NCBI GenBank assembly: GCA_016584495.1
Contig: WAID01000004.1
Location: 186,001 to 250,000, forward strand
Source of the DNA: Celoporthe dispersa
Taxonomy: Eukaryota; Ascomycota; Sordariomycetes; Diaporthales; Cryphonectriaceae
Length of the DNA: 64,000 nt
Direction of reading: 5' to 3'
Shown here: positions 11,947 to 23,246 of the stretch, piece after piece
Layout of the letters: each line of letters begins with the position of its first letter
Position numbering within the stretch: position 1 is the first letter of the stretch
Program-made: the position numbers and the translations under genes
The notes under the pieces: model-generated
What the model was told of the DNA's origin: nothing
The model's input: only the letters and a program-made list of their open reading frames with translations
Database searches by the model: none

Positions 11947-13317
11947 TCACACTTGTTCGTTGAGTCCACCGTCGACTGAGTCATGCCCAGCATGGATTGT
12001 CGATGACGAAGTCGTCAACTCCGCGTACGGGCGGGCGCCGGGACGTGAAGCAATCTGTTTCGCCGTGTTCTCCAGGTATTGCTGGATCTCCTTGTTGCCG
12101 CACTTCCCGTGCAGCAGGATCCGATTCTTCAGCGCCAGAGCCTCGTTCCTGAGCTCCGTGACTTTGGCCTCGAGCTCTTTGTGCTCGGTCTCCATGGTGT
12201 GGGCCTTGGCCTGGAGCTCCTCTCGTGCGGCCTTGGACCGAGCCCGGATGTTGTTGGCCGTCTGGCGCTTGCGGATGAGCCTCGACTCTGCGTCCCGTGC
12301 TGTGGGCGTCTCGGCACCAGGAGCTGTACGGCTCCGGCGCGGCACGGGCCTCTCGCTGTCTGCGACCTGCTGGCAGCTTGATGAGGCTGGTGCGAGAGAG
12401 TTCGCGCTCTCGCCAGCTCCAACGACAGCACAGCCGGCACTAGGAAGATTGTGAGAAAGGTGCGGGGCCTCGGTGGTATTGTTCTCGCCTTGAAGCTGTG
12501 CACCTAGTCCCTGTGCCGCTCTCGAGGTATTCTTCTTGGTGCTGCTCGCCGATGTTGGCCCTACTTCTTCTTCGGATCGGAACAGGCTCAGCTCCGCCGG
12601 GTTGACGTTCGGAGTCGGGGCCGAAGTCGTGCGTGATTTCGGGTGGTAGGGCCTGAAAATTTCGGGCCTGTCGGAAGTCGTGTGTACGCCCATCTCGAAA
12701 GGTCTCTGGTCCGAGGTCGACTGCGCTGCCTCGACAGGGCAAGTCCTGTTCGGCCGATATGCTAAGAGCGATGGGTTGAAGCTGGGAAGTTCGGATCCCA
12801 TGTCCACGCTCCCAGGGTGTGGCAAAATACCAGCCATCCTGTCCTCAAACGCCGTCGTGGCCTGGATACGGCCAGCTCTATTATTGGTGCAGGTGGCACC
12901 AGGTACTGCAGAGGAGGCGAAGTTCGAACCGGCTTCGATCAAACCGGTGTCGTAAGAACAGGCATAGCTGGGAGGAAACTCGGGCATCGAGCAGGAAGAA
13001 ATGCGCTGGCTCATTGGCATAGAGTCCGCACGTTCGATGGGAGGGTAGTCTGGGAGGACACTGTCGTCGTCTGAGGCAAACTGGTACTGGGAAGCTGTGT
13101 CGGCAACCGAGTTTGCATTGCTTGTTCCCACGAGAGGATCGATGTCGTCAGGAGAGGTGGACTGCACGACGTCGGCCCCCATGAGCCTATTACGACGTGC
13201 CTGGAGTTCGGCCAGCTCGACGGACACCTGGCCAGGGAGGATGTCCTCACGTGGCGGCGACGGTCGGAGGGACATTGGAAAGGACACAGTGCCCTGGCTG
13301 CCGCGTGTGTCGTCCAT
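11947..13317 (-). CDS. bZIP-type transcription factor with atypical basic region
   Basis: Single-exon ORF of 456 aa from the first in-frame ATG (13317; the frame extends 11 codons upstream only with a GTG). Residues 1 to about 350 are Ser/Thr/Pro/Gly-rich and look disordered. Near the C-terminus (about 357-430) lies a basic stretch RKRQTANNIRARSKAAREEL running into a leucine-spaced coiled coil (ELQAKAHTMETEHKELEAKV, ELRNEALALKNRILLH) and a tail resembling ATF/CREB-type fungal bZIPs (GKCGNKEIQQYLEN). The usual basic signature N-x2-A-A-x2-C/S-R is altered here to N-x2-A-R-x-K-A-A-R. It is probably a nuclear DNA-binding dimer. The class is firm; target genes are unknown. Confidence 0.75.
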   Translation of the reverse strand: MDDTRGSQGTVSFPMSLRPSPPREDILPGQVSVELAELQARRNRLMGADVVQSTSPDDIDPLVGTSNANSVADTASQYQFASDDDSVLPDYPPIERADSMPMSQRISSCSMPEFPPSYACSYDTGLIEAGSNFASSAVPGATCTNNRAGRIQATTAFEDRMAGILPHPGSVDMGSELPSFNPSLLAYRPNRTCPVEAAQSTSDQRPFEMGVHTTSDRPEIFRPYHPKSRTTSAPTPNVNPAELSLFRSEEEVGPTSASSTKKNTSRAAQGLGAQLQGENNTTEAPHLSHNLPSAGCAVVGAGESANSLAPASSSCQQVADSERPVPRRSRTAPGAETPTARDAESRLIRKRQTANNIRARSKAAREELQAKAHTMETEHKELEAKVTELRNEALALKNRILLHGKCGNKEIQQYLENTAKQIASRPGARPYAELTTSSSTIHAGHDSVDGGLNEQV

Positions 13318-14127
13318 TATACCTGTTTGCTTCCTCAGACCTCCCTTCACTGTCTGTTAGCTGGCGCAGAAAAGGGACTGCTCTGAAACACGCCCAATGT
13401 CCTCTTTCTTTCTGAGAACTGATGTTGTGGCTCTGCCCGACAGACACCTTGGCGGAAAAGTCAAGAAGGCCCAACAAGAGGGCTGGGAAAACTCAGAGGG
13501 GTTTTCAACAACGGGCTGTCAATGCCCAAGGGGAGGCTGGCAGAGCAAGGGGGGATATGAAATCAGGTGTACAACCAGGGGGGTTCATTCTTTTTTTTTT
13601 GCTTTTGATCCCAACAAGCCCTCGCTAAATTGGCAAAGAAACCCCCACGTTTTCCCGGGGAAAAGAGCTGAGGGGCGTCCAAGGGAGCAGTGAGCTGGCT
13701 GATGCACACCGGGGGGTGGTTGTTATATTCAGAAAAGAAAAAGAAAAAAGAAAAAAACATTGCAGTGCAGCACAAGCATGGACAAAACGTTCCGGACCAG
13801 TGACGCAGGAAGGAGGTCCACATTCTCATTGGTTGGGATGAGGGGGGGAAGGAGGGGGAAGGAAAGAACCGTGAGTGCTTGCTGCCTAGCGGATGGAACA
13901 GAGGGCCTCGTCGAGGTAAGCACGTTAGTTCTCTAAACAACACGTTAGAAGAAGGCTAATCTATGCCTGCGCTACAAGACAGTGTCCAGGTCTCGGATTG
14001 TTTTTCTTCTTCTTCTTCTTCTTTTTTTCTTTCGAGATCCTACCGCTTACATTTATCTCCAGCTCGAGATTGAGCTTGCGCAGGCAGTCAACGAACTCAG
14101 AGACAGAGGAAAAGAGAGGGGCGGCCA

Positions 14128-14213
14128 CACACACACACAGAGAGAGAGAGAACATGCCACCGCATGCCAAAGAAAGAAAGAAAAAAAAGAAGGCCGAGAA
14201 AGAGAGTGGGGAT

Positions 14214-14248
<35 letters not shown>

Positions 14249-14250
14249 CG
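14128..14250. repeat. AC/AG/GT/GA microsatellite cluster
   Basis: Tracts of (AC)n-(AG)n near 14130-14150 and (GT)n-(GA)n near 14214-14248, separated by A/G-rich sequence. The second is close to a reverse complement of the first, so the strand could fold on itself. Confidence 0.9.
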
Positions 14251-15020
14251 GCAGTTAGGCGTCTGACATCAGTCTGAAGTGCACATTTTTGTTCTAGACC
14301 GCGAAGATGTCTCTCTGTTTGACGCTGATCAAAGGGAGGGTGTCGTCAGAAACGCCTTCTAGAAGGGGATCTCTAGGGGCGCCTATGGCGGTCTAGGAGG
14401 ACGCAACAAACATCCAAGGAGAGCCCCTTTGGGGTCACCACACAACCAGGTCACAGAGCACGCCGGCGCACCACCTTCACACACCAAAGCATCGGTGCAG
14501 TAGCACTGGTGGGTCTCACCGTCTGCGCAGAGTGGAGGCTTTGGGATGAAGAGTCACACGTTTGCTAGTCATTTAGCCATCTGGTCATGCTGCGGGAAAC
14601 ATGACCTGTCATACTAAGAAGGTGAACTGGGAAGGAGGTTTCATCAGAACGCTCACCATCCAGAATTATCCGGTATGCGAGGGGATCAGGCCGCGTACGC
14701 TGAAGGAGGGCAGCACCGTTTTCGAGAAAGCTCGCGGTCGTGGTAGTGGAGACTTCTTGGCCATGGCTGTCTAAACATTTCCTAGGCGAGGATGCGGCCG
14801 TTTACAGGTGTGATTCGCGATCCCACTGTTTACTCTCCCACACCAGCAAAGTACTCTATACCTATGGAGAACAGGCCCGCCAATCATGTGCCACTAGGAG
14901 CTCTCCACCGACAGCATTGTTCTGATTGGCCAGGGGGGCTGTTAGCAGGATCATGACCGCGGAGATCCGTTGTGAGGCCACGGACTGGTCACTTGCGTTT
15001 TTTTTCTTCTTTTTTTTTTT

Positions 15021-15069
15021 CTGGGTTTAGTGTCTCTCTCTCTCTCTTTTTTTTTTTTTTTTTTTTTTT
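15021..15069. repeat. CT repeat and 23-nt poly-T tract
   Basis: Short (CT)n directly followed by 23 consecutive T (15047-15069), with more T-rich sequence just upstream. Confidence 0.9.
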
Positions 15070-17762
15070 ACTATCTCGTTCTTTCTCTCCTTATGTTCTT
15101 TGCTTCATGTCGACCAATTTTTTTCGAGGTGTGAGCTCAGAGAAGAATTCAACCAAGAGGAAAATCGAAAATCCAAGAGGGGAGAAGGATAGTAGGTGAG
15201 AGCGGAGGAGGAGGGAAGAGGGAAGACGGAAAAGAGGGGGGGGGGGGCACGGAAGACAAGCCAATAACCGGAGAGACCAGCCAGGCACATCGCGAGAGGA
15301 AATCCGCCATGACACAGCAGCCCAGCAGGAGCAAAATATCATGAACGATGATCTCTCAAACGGCGCGTGATATAGACCTCAAACGGGTTCCCCTTTCTTC
15401 CCCCCGCTCTCAAGAGTATCGCTTAGAACCAAAAAACAGGGAACCATCCACGGGATGATCAATTCGTCTCATGTAAGTTCTGAGAAGTCAATCTAATCTA
15501 GGAACCCCACTCGCACTCACACTAATCCCAGAGGCTCACACGACCCTGTCGGTGGCACTTGCTTGGTGTAGCCTGCGCATGGCGCTGGTAAGTAAGGAGG
15601 CATATTCGACGATGACTTCCTATGTGGGAGCTGTGGTGGGTCGAATGCCCATAACAGACGTGAGGCCTAGTGCGCGTTACGTGTTTGATAGACGCTCCCT
15701 GACTCTCGTGCCCTGTTGAGTGCTTTTCCCCCTTCTTTCTTTCTCCTGAAGTATGGGCGTGGGAGAGTCAATGCTGAAACGGTCTCCTGCTGTTCTGCAT
15801 ATAAGACTTTGAAGGTGCCCAGGCTGGTAGCGAGATGGTACCAATACATGTAGTTTTCATCATAGAAATCCTAATTCTTTGCTGTTCAATGTGAGCTGTC
15901 ATCTTCGTTCTGCTTCTTGCGTCTGTGTCTGAGCACCGGCCTCCATGCAGACTCCTCACCACGCCTACCAGGCTCAACCGAGCTGTGATGTATTCCGTGC
16001 TTGCCGACATACACGAGGGGCCATTGCTTTTCCCGGAGAGCGCCCCGTCCACCCTTCGCTTCCCCCTCCAGAAGAAGCCTGTCTACACGCCCCTGGGGTC
16101 AACAGAGTCAAAAAGGTTCTTTTGTCCAATATCGATGAACCCTGACCAGCGGACTGGAAGGCCCTGTTTGATGCGACCATGTTCCATTGAGACAAAAGCG
16201 GCGGCGGCGGGTGTAGCACTAGCGCGAAGCCTCGTCTAGAAGCATCATGCACGTTGATGCCTAACAGTCGGAGCTCGCCTTCTGTGAGTACCGCCAGAGG
16301 GCCAGTGCAGGCAGGGATCGCAATACCACTCACTGCCGCCCTCTCCAGGGCGTGCTGGTTGCTACACCAGTGCGCGGCCCTCCAGCTCTGTCAACACACG
16401 TAGCCTTCAGCAAGACGTTGCTCAGGTGACGAAGCGGAGAGTAACCATGTAAATGTGTTTAGCTATGTATACATATCGAGATACAGAGGGTTTCAACAAG
16501 AGTCGAAATGTTTGACGGCGTGTACATTGTCCTGTCCACGAATGGAGCGATTCCTAACTTGGGAATCGGGGAGAGTTCCAGTCTCCTTTTTGGGAAGCAC
16601 CCGTACCAGAGGCGCCAGACTGCCACTACGCTGGCTGCTCTCAACAGGGGGTGGGGGTGGTAAGCCACAAGCAGCTGCTCTGTACGTGCTTATATGGTAC
16701 CATCTGAAGAATATAGTGCGTAATACTGCATGATGCGCCGGGGGGAAAAAAAAAAAAGAAACCCCGGACGTTCACCAGGCTGATGGCGTTGGGCGTTGGG
16801 AAAGCGTGGCGTAATTAGCAGTGGGAGCTACTTAATTACGCAATAGTTTTAGAACGATAATAACAACACATTTTACTATGAGTACTGCATGGCGGTAGGA
16901 AAACGTCATGTGGATTTGATGATGCGCATACGGCTGAACAGGCCGAGAGCGACATTGCCTGGGCCCTAGGGTAGGCTAGAACTTCGAAAGAACATTAGAC
17001 CTGCAACGTGAAGCCCTCAAGATAATTGACTTCTAGCATTGTGATAAATCTAGGAATACTCTCAATAGCTAGGAGAAGGTTCCGCAGTACCATTACCATC
17101 ATCTATCCGCGCTCAGGCCATCGAATGCTGCGCTCCTTCGCAAGGGGCTCCCGCTCTGCAGACTACGTGGCTGGAGAACGTAACTTGATCTCGACTCCTC
17201 CTCAGCTAGGTGCGTGATCTAGGCGTCAGCATTACCACCTCGTTTATTTTCATCTCCGCCCCGGTGACACGGCAATGGATCCAGCTTGTTTACACACCTC
17301 ATGACCTCCTGGTGTTGTCTGAAGTATTATTACCTGTCATGTTGGCAACAGCTTTGACACGTAGACACATCCTTAAGGTTTTCCGACGTAGTTCACTACC
17401 GAACTCTCACAGAAAATCATATGTTACCTGCATCACAGACCCCACGCGTATCCATGCCCAGATGCCCAAACCTGTCGCCGACGTGTTACGTTATCCACCT
17501 CGGACATTGCTTCAGTCCGCCCACCTCGCAGGACTTTCCCTCGACGTTCCTGCCTGGCCGGGCGTTGCCTTCCGTCAGGTATCCCAGGCCTCTCTTCAAG
17601 CGTCCATCCAACTGCCGGTCTCGACAATAGGGCCTCCAGAGGTGAGAAGATGATATGATTTCTATTTCTTGCTTCGTTCACAAGTCTTGGATGACCTCTA
17701 GATGATACATCTAACTAACAGACTCTAGATGTAAGATGTCCAGATTGAAAGCACATGCTGAC

Positions 17763-18622
17763 CTATACTCCTCGCGATGCCCACGTCTTCAGCCCGCTGG
17801 AGACTTCCAAGACGTATTCAACAAGCCCGCTCCGACCACAAGCCTCTCCGAACCAACCTGTATACAGCTTCTGGCAGCCATATGCTCCATAGAAGCGCCT
17901 GAGCAGTCTCGGACGTACTCCCCACGAATATATATATATATAATGGTTCAAGCTCGTTGGGTTGTTCGAGTAGTGGTCGGTCGGCAGAAGCGGTCTTGTA
18001 AGCTGGCATGACCGTTCCAACGTCGAGCGGCGAGCGAGGCGCGCATTGCGACATAGCTCGGACCCAACCTGGACGGGTTGTTGTCCGAAAACATGCCCGT
18101 ATGAGAACACTCCCGCCGATGAAGAGACGACAAACACAGCCTCGTTGTCATCGAAGGTGACCTGGGAGGCGCTTCGCGGGCGCATGGTTGTAGAGCTGTT
18201 GCTGTACGACCACCATCGAGGACCAAGAGGCCTAGGTTGGGTCTCGAAGACCTCAAAGAGCGCCTGCCCACCCGGTAGGAAGCGTTCAGTGGGTGGTGGC
18301 GTATTCATAGATCGATATATCGGGGCTGTTCTTGTCTTTAGTTGCTCTCGGCGCACGTCATGCTCAGTCCCAGCCACCATCACCATCGCCGGCTAGCCAG
18401 CCCATCTTCTCCCTCACGTCGGTTGGCTGTGGCTTTGGAGTCGAGGACCTGTGAGTGGGCTTTGATGGCAGCGCAGGCCTCGCAGTGGTGTGTCTTGTTG
18501 GCCTTCTTCTTGCGCGGGCTGGCGGCGTCCATCTTGCCGCAGTACTTGTGGGGCCGCTGGGCGGTCCAGTTCGCTGGGGTCTGGTCAGACCCCGATGCTT
18601 TGGACTTTGCGCTCTTGCTCAT
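17763..18622 (-). CDS. small basic Cys-containing hypothetical protein
   Basis: An ATG at 18622 opens 80 codons: a Lys/Ser-rich start (MSKSAKSKASGSDQ), then KYCGKMD, a basic KKKANKTHH stretch and CEACAAIKAHSQVLDSKATA. The Cys spacing (one Cys, then C-x2-C about 18 residues later, with two His before the pair) could bind zinc but matches no family I can name. A GTGAGG donor near 18415 could splice it to the open frame at 18386-17763 (VFETQPRPLGPRWW, FDDNEAVFVVSSS), which looks moderately protein-like. Without that splice the protein ends at 18380. It is offered as a candidate gene only. Confidence 0.35.
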
Positions 18623-19267
18623 CGCGACTGTATCTGTCTGCTCGTGTGGTTCCCCTGTGACGTAGGTGGTCTGTCGTCTTGGCTGACCGGCCTGTAGACG
18701 AAGATCAAGGTTTTTCTCTAAGGGGGGAAAAAAAAAAAAAGAGGGGAGCGAAAGCGTGCGCTCATGGAATGTGAAACAGAAGAATTGCAGGCAGCCACTT
18801 GCCAGGGTGGATTTTTGTTGAACGAGTCTGATCAGATTTGTAAAAATCCCATGCCCGACCCCAAAGCTCCTGGACCCTGATCTGCAGTGACGATAAGTCA
18901 GAACTGACTTTAATTCTAAAATGGCCTGATTTTCTTGAAAATCGCATCCACATTATGGATTACTAAGATGATAGCATCTGGTGGATCAGGTGGGGACTAG
19001 TGGGTCTACGTCATCCCGTGCACGTTGAACCACAGCCAGCTACCTTGTCTTCTCCACAGGCCGCCCAGAGAGCTTCTCGGTTACCTAAGCCCGGAAGTAC
19101 CCAAGTACCACCTACTTCAGAGTGTGTGCAGGTGATTTGGAGCCTGGAGCTTGGAGCCTGCAACCCAGGCCGTGAGCACTTGTCACATGCAGAGCCCTCT
19201 GCACAGCTTGCTGGCACCGTGAAGAGGTGGTTTGAGAGGACAGCTGGTGAGCCTCGACTCCTCTGGC
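18623..19267. other. bidirectional spacer upstream of gatB
   Basis: Divergent spacer between the small Cys protein and the amidotransferase gene. An A-rich run lies at 18726-18740. It presumably contains both promoters; no other feature seen. Confidence 0.45.
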
Positions 19268-21181
19268 ATGATGGCTCCCATACCTGTGCCAGAGCTGAGC
19301 AGATACCTCTTTGCTGGGCAGCTCTCCCGGCGGGGCTGCCTTTGTCTTGCTCGGCCTGGCACCCGCCACTTTTCTCTCTCTTCCTCCTCAAGATACCAAC
19401 AAACTCCATCTGAGGTCGAGACAAAGGCTGAGCCTGCACCGCTGAGCCAAGATGGACCCACCCTCTCCTCATCATCCAGCCAGGTGCCCATCCGAAAGCT
19501 CCTCAAGGCCTCCCTCAGGGCCCAGAAGAAAGCACCCACCGCCCGCAGGCAGACTGTCGACGGCTGGGAGCTCACCGTCGGCATCGAGATCCACGCCCAG
19601 CTCAACACTCCTCAGAAGCTCTTCTCTCACGCCTCCACCCCCCTCCCAGCCGATGAGCCTAACACGCGCGTTGCCCTCTTCGACCTCGCCACCCCGGGCT
19701 CCCAACCCCTCTTCCAGCACGAGGCCCTCATCCCCGCGGTTCGTGCCGCTCTGGCCCTGAACTGTAGCATACAGAAGACGAGCAGGTGGGATCGCAAGCA
19801 CTACTTCTGGTGGGACCAGCCGGGCGGGTATCAGATCACACAGTTTTACGAACCCTTCGCGAGGGACGGTTACATCAGGCTGTATCAGAGGGACGGGATC
19901 GCCGACGAGGATGGCGAGGGCATCACGGTCGGTATACAACAGGTGCAGATGGAGCAGGATACCGCCAAGACGGTCGCGAGGGCCGATGGCGTGCAGTGGG
20001 TCGATTTCAACCGGGTCGGCGTGCCGTTGATCGAGATCATCACCAGGCCCGAGATCCACCACCCGAGGACTGCTGCTGCGCTGGTCCGGAAGATCCAGCA
20101 TTACCTCAGCTCCGTTGATGCTTGCGTCAGCGGGATGGAGGCAGGCGGCCTGAGGGCCGATGTCAATGTCAGCGTCAGGAGAAAGGGCCAGCCGTCGTGG
20201 CAGGCCATGCCGCTGGGGCGGAGGACGGAGATCAAGAACCTGAGCTCTCTCAAGGCCGTGGAGGACGCGATCATCGCCGAGAGGGACAGGCAGATCGACA
20301 TCCTCGAACAAGGCGGCGTCGTCCTCGGCGAGACGCGCGGCTGGTCTATCGGCGGCACGGAGACAACACGGCTGCGCGGGAAGGAGGGCGAGGTGGACTA
20401 TCGATACATGCCAGACCCAGACATAGCACCACTGTACATCAGCGACGATCTGATCTCGCATCTTCGAGACAACATGGGCATGCTACCCGACCCTGAGGTG
20501 GACGAGCTGAGCAGCCAGTGGGGCATCAAGGCAAAGGACGCGATGTCTCTGATGCATCTGGACGATGGTGGCAGGCTCGAGTACTTCTACAGCGTTGTGC
20601 AGCGCCTGCAGGACCGTCTGGGGGATAAGTGGACCAAGGATTGTGCGACCCTAGCAGGCAACTGGGTCCTCCACGAGCTTGGCCGCCTTACTTCTGACCG
20701 CAACGCCACGGCTGAAGGCGCCGCCGAGTCCCTGGGCATGACGTCTAAGGGGGAGTGCCTACGTATCCCGGCCGTGCATCTTGCAGACATCCTGTATCTC
20801 CTTCATCAAGGCCGCATCTCCGCAGGCGTGGCCAAGGAGCTGCTCTTCGCTGTGTTCCGTGGTGCCTCGATGGCGCCTCACCCGAAAAGCTATGCAAGCA
20901 TTGAGGAGGCAGTCGACAGGGAGGGTCTCTGGTTCAACAAGCTCACGCCGCAAGAGTACGATGAGCTGGCCGACCAGGTGCTGGAGGGCGAGGAGAAGGC
21001 GCTCATGAGCAAATTCGAGGCCTACTTCTCCGGCAAGGTGAAGAAATACCCAGAAGGCCAGCTACAGCGCCTTGTCGGCAAGATGATGAGAGAAGGGCCC
21101 TCGGAGAGGATCGATCCGAAGACTGCGCAGATTGTCCTGCGGAGGATCATCGAAGAAAAAGTGAAGGGTCTAGCAGACTAG
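19268..21181 (+). CDS. PET112: glutamyl-tRNA(Gln) amidotransferase subunit B, mitochondrial
   Basis: Subunit B of the GatCAB-type complex (GatFAB in yeast), which converts misacylated Glu-tRNA(Gln) to Gln-tRNA(Gln) in the mitochondrial matrix. Single-exon ORF of 637 aa from ATG 19268; a second ATG follows directly. Residues 1 to about 85 are rich in Arg, Ser and Leu with few acids, fitting a mitochondrial presequence. The conserved core begins at WELTVGIEIHAQLN, continues with KHYFWWDQPGGYQ, the kinase-like motif region GVPLIEIITRPEI and RADVNVSVR, then GRRTEIKNLSS and EVDYRYMPDPD. A C-terminal GatB/Yqey helical domain ends the protein (LVGKMMREGPSERIDP). No frame defect. It is a housekeeping gene. 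Confidence 0.96.
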   Translation: MMAPIPVPELSRYLFAGQLSRRGCLCLARPGTRHFSLSSSSRYQQTPSEVETKAEPAPLSQDGPTLSSSSSQVPIRKLLKASLRAQKKAPTARRQTVDGWELTVGIEIHAQLNTPQKLFSHASTPLPADEPNTRVALFDLATPGSQPLFQHEALIPAVRAALALNCSIQKTSRWDRKHYFWWDQPGGYQITQFYEPFARDGYIRLYQRDGIADEDGEGITVGIQQVQMEQDTAKTVARADGVQWVDFNRVGVPLIEIITRPEIHHPRTAAALVRKIQHYLSSVDACVSGMEAGGLRADVNVSVRRKGQPSWQAMPLGRRTEIKNLSSLKAVEDAIIAERDRQIDILEQGGVVLGETRGWSIGGTETTRLRGKEGEVDYRYMPDPDIAPLYISDDLISHLRDNMGMLPDPEVDELSSQWGIKAKDAMSLMHLDDGGRLEYFYSVVQRLQDRLGDKWTKDCATLAGNWVLHELGRLTSDRNATAEGAAESLGMTSKGECLRIPAVHLADILYLLHQGRISAGVAKELLFAVFRGASMAPHPKSYASIEEAVDREGLWFNKLTPQEYDELADQVLEGEEKALMSKFEAYFSGKVKKYPEGQLQRLVGKMMREGPSERIDPKTAQIVLRRIIEEKVKGLAD

Positions 21182-21792
21182 CGGCACGAACAGTCTTGTC
21201 TCATGCCTCGGACTCCCAATCTATTCATTACTCCCTCCAGCCACGATACCGCAGCCAACACCTAGAACACAATACATGCGTGGTTGAAGCCGAGGGATGC
21301 CGTCAGTGTCGATGTCACATGACAGGTGGAACATCTAGGTCCATCACAACCTTGAGGCCCCTGTCTCGGTGTTGGACACGGCGCCCCTCTGTTGGTGGCA
21401 CAGCCAGTCCAAGCGAGTATGAAGTTTCACTTTTTGCTATTGGTCCGTCCACTCCCCCTCACACCCAATATTACCCCATCTCGATTGTGGATTGCTCTGC
21501 GGTGTTTGATTTCCAAGCAAGAGAGCAGCCCTGCCAACCCCAGGCAGTTAAGGGTGCCCAAGTGGGCTAATATGGGATGCGAATGCCCTCACTACGACCC
21601 TGCTGATAAATGCGATATGGTTGGATTTGTCATCTCTTCATTGTAACGCATGCTGGCTTTGATGGAGATATAAATATCGAAAATCTGTTTGCTGCGCTCC
21701 AAGGTTATCATTTCTTTTCTCCCGGGGTGGACTGACATTATCAAGGGGCACTTACCAGATAGATCTCTCCACGAAAGCATTCTACTGTCAAA
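21182..21792. other. intergenic spacer
   Basis: Spacer of about 0.6 kb between two plus-strand genes, serving as 3' end of the amidotransferase gene and promoter of the Gal80-like gene. No supported feature. Confidence 0.5.
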
Positions 21793-23019
21793 ATGGCCCT
21801 CATTCGCGTCGCTCTTGTCGGCCTTTCCTCCAACGCAACGACCTCTTGGGCAGCCCAGGGCCATCTTCCCTACCTGCTCTCTCCACGCGGCAAGACTCAT
21901 TACGAGATCGTAGCCCTGCTCAACTCGTCCACCAAGGCAGCTGAGGCCGCAAGGGAGCACTTCAACCTGCCCACCTCTGTCAAGGCCTATGGCGACCCAG
22001 CTGCCCTCGCCGCAGATCCACACGTCGATCTCGTCGTCGTAAGCACACGCGTCGACACTCACGCGGCTCTTGCGCGACCTCAGCTCGAGGCGGGCAAGGC
22101 GGTCTTCGTGGAGTGGCCCGTGGCATCGTCAGCAGCGGCCTCCCGCGCCCTGCTCGACCCAGGCTCGAACGAGAAGTACAGGGCCGCACTACAGAGGAGC
22201 ATCATCGGCCTGCAGGGGCGTGCGGCGCCGATCGTCGCCAGGCTCAGGGAGGTTCTCGACTCGGGGCGCATCGGGAAGGTCCTCAGCAGCGAGGCTAAGG
22301 TGTACGAGAACCTGCTCGGCCGAGACTCGCATCCGGAGCCCATGGCCTATCTAAAGGACCGTAAGATCGGCGGCAACGCGCTCACCGTCACCTACGGGCA
22401 TGTGATCGACTATATCCAGGATGTGCTGGGGGACTTCCAGCCCTCGACGGTCAAGACCACGTCGGCTGTGCTGTTTCCCGAGGTCAAGATCCTGGGAGGG
22501 GACGGCGCGGTGATCACGACGGCCAGGTCGGACGTCCCAGACTACGTGGCGGTCAGTGGGCACCTGCAGGATGTCAGGGGCACGGGCAGGGTGGTTCCTG
22601 GAGCGCCGCTGGTCGTGACGATGCGGAGCGGCAAGCCGTTCAAGGGGCAACCTGCATTCGAGTGGACTATCGACGGCGAGAGGGGTGAGATACTGCTCAC
22701 GAGCCCGGCTGGACCGTATATCTTCTCTGGGGACTCGTACGACATCCAGCCCCGGATTCAGATCCATGATGTCGAGGCGGATGAGGTGGTCGACGTCGAG
22801 TGGAGCTGGCCGGACTGGCAGGATGACCTCTTCATCCGGGGCCGGAACTCAGCGTCGGTCTATGACCGCTATGCTGCGTGGTGGGAGGGCGGTCGGCCTG
22901 CAGAGAGTGATATGCCTGAGGCCGAGCGCTTTCCGCGGTTGTTGGGCGCTCAGGTCAGGATGGATCACCTGGAGAGGATCTTGAAGGATTTTGATGAGGT
23001 CCAGAGCTTAGGGGAGTAA
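21793..23019 (+). CDS. Gal80-like protein (Gfo/Idh/MocA fold)
   Basis: Intact single-exon ORF of 408 aa. An N-terminal Rossmann domain (RVALVGLSSNATTSWAAQGH) and a C-terminal Gfo/Idh/MocA beta-sheet domain are visible. Several blocks match yeast Gal80 rather than dehydrogenases: VFVEWPVA where enzymes have an EKP motif, SIIGLQGRAAPIVARLRE, VTYGHVIDYIQDVLG, and DVPDYVAVSGHLQD. The first loop lacks a classical G-x-G-x2-G. Loss of the EKP lysine argues for a non-catalytic NAD(P)-binding sensor or corepressor. In yeast Gal80 binds Gal4; filamentous fungi have several paralogues of unknown role. No partner lies nearby, and the neighbouring amidotransferase seems unrelated. Fold assignment is firm, regulatory role is inferred. 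Confidence 0.85.
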   Translation: MALIRVALVGLSSNATTSWAAQGHLPYLLSPRGKTHYEIVALLNSSTKAAEAAREHFNLPTSVKAYGDPAALAADPHVDLVVVSTRVDTHAALARPQLEAGKAVFVEWPVASSAAASRALLDPGSNEKYRAALQRSIIGLQGRAAPIVARLREVLDSGRIGKVLSSEAKVYENLLGRDSHPEPMAYLKDRKIGGNALTVTYGHVIDYIQDVLGDFQPSTVKTTSAVLFPEVKILGGDGAVITTARSDVPDYVAVSGHLQDVRGTGRVVPGAPLVVTMRSGKPFKGQPAFEWTIDGERGEILLTSPAGPYIFSGDSYDIQPRIQIHDVEADEVVDVEWSWPDWQDDLFIRGRNSASVYDRYAAWWEGGRPAESDMPEAERFPRLLGAQVRMDHLERILKDFDEVQSLGE

Positions 23020-23246
23020 GGCATCTCGTCTAGGTTCTCGGCACTGCTAATAACACGTTGTACTCTTGTGGAGACTTGGTTGACCGTTAATGCCATGTTT
23101 GACCACATCAACTCTACTAATTATCTGCTTCTTCAGTCAGCTTGGAGTAAGATTCTCACCCGTGCAAACAGAGAAGGCAAGAACCAGACAGTCACCGCCT
23201 ATCAGTCCTCAACTAAAGCACCGTTGAGGGTGTAATTACAGCCGGC

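Larger units (their letters stand above)
13318..17762. other. gene-poor tract with simple repeats
   Basis: About 4.4 kb with no supported gene. It holds an AC/AG/GT/GA microsatellite cluster at 14128-14250, TTC repeats near 14005-14020, and 23 consecutive T at 15047-15069. Short frames at 15768-16333 and 17210-17653 have no recognisable domain. Part will be the promoter and 5' leader of the bZIP gene. Confidence 0.45.
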
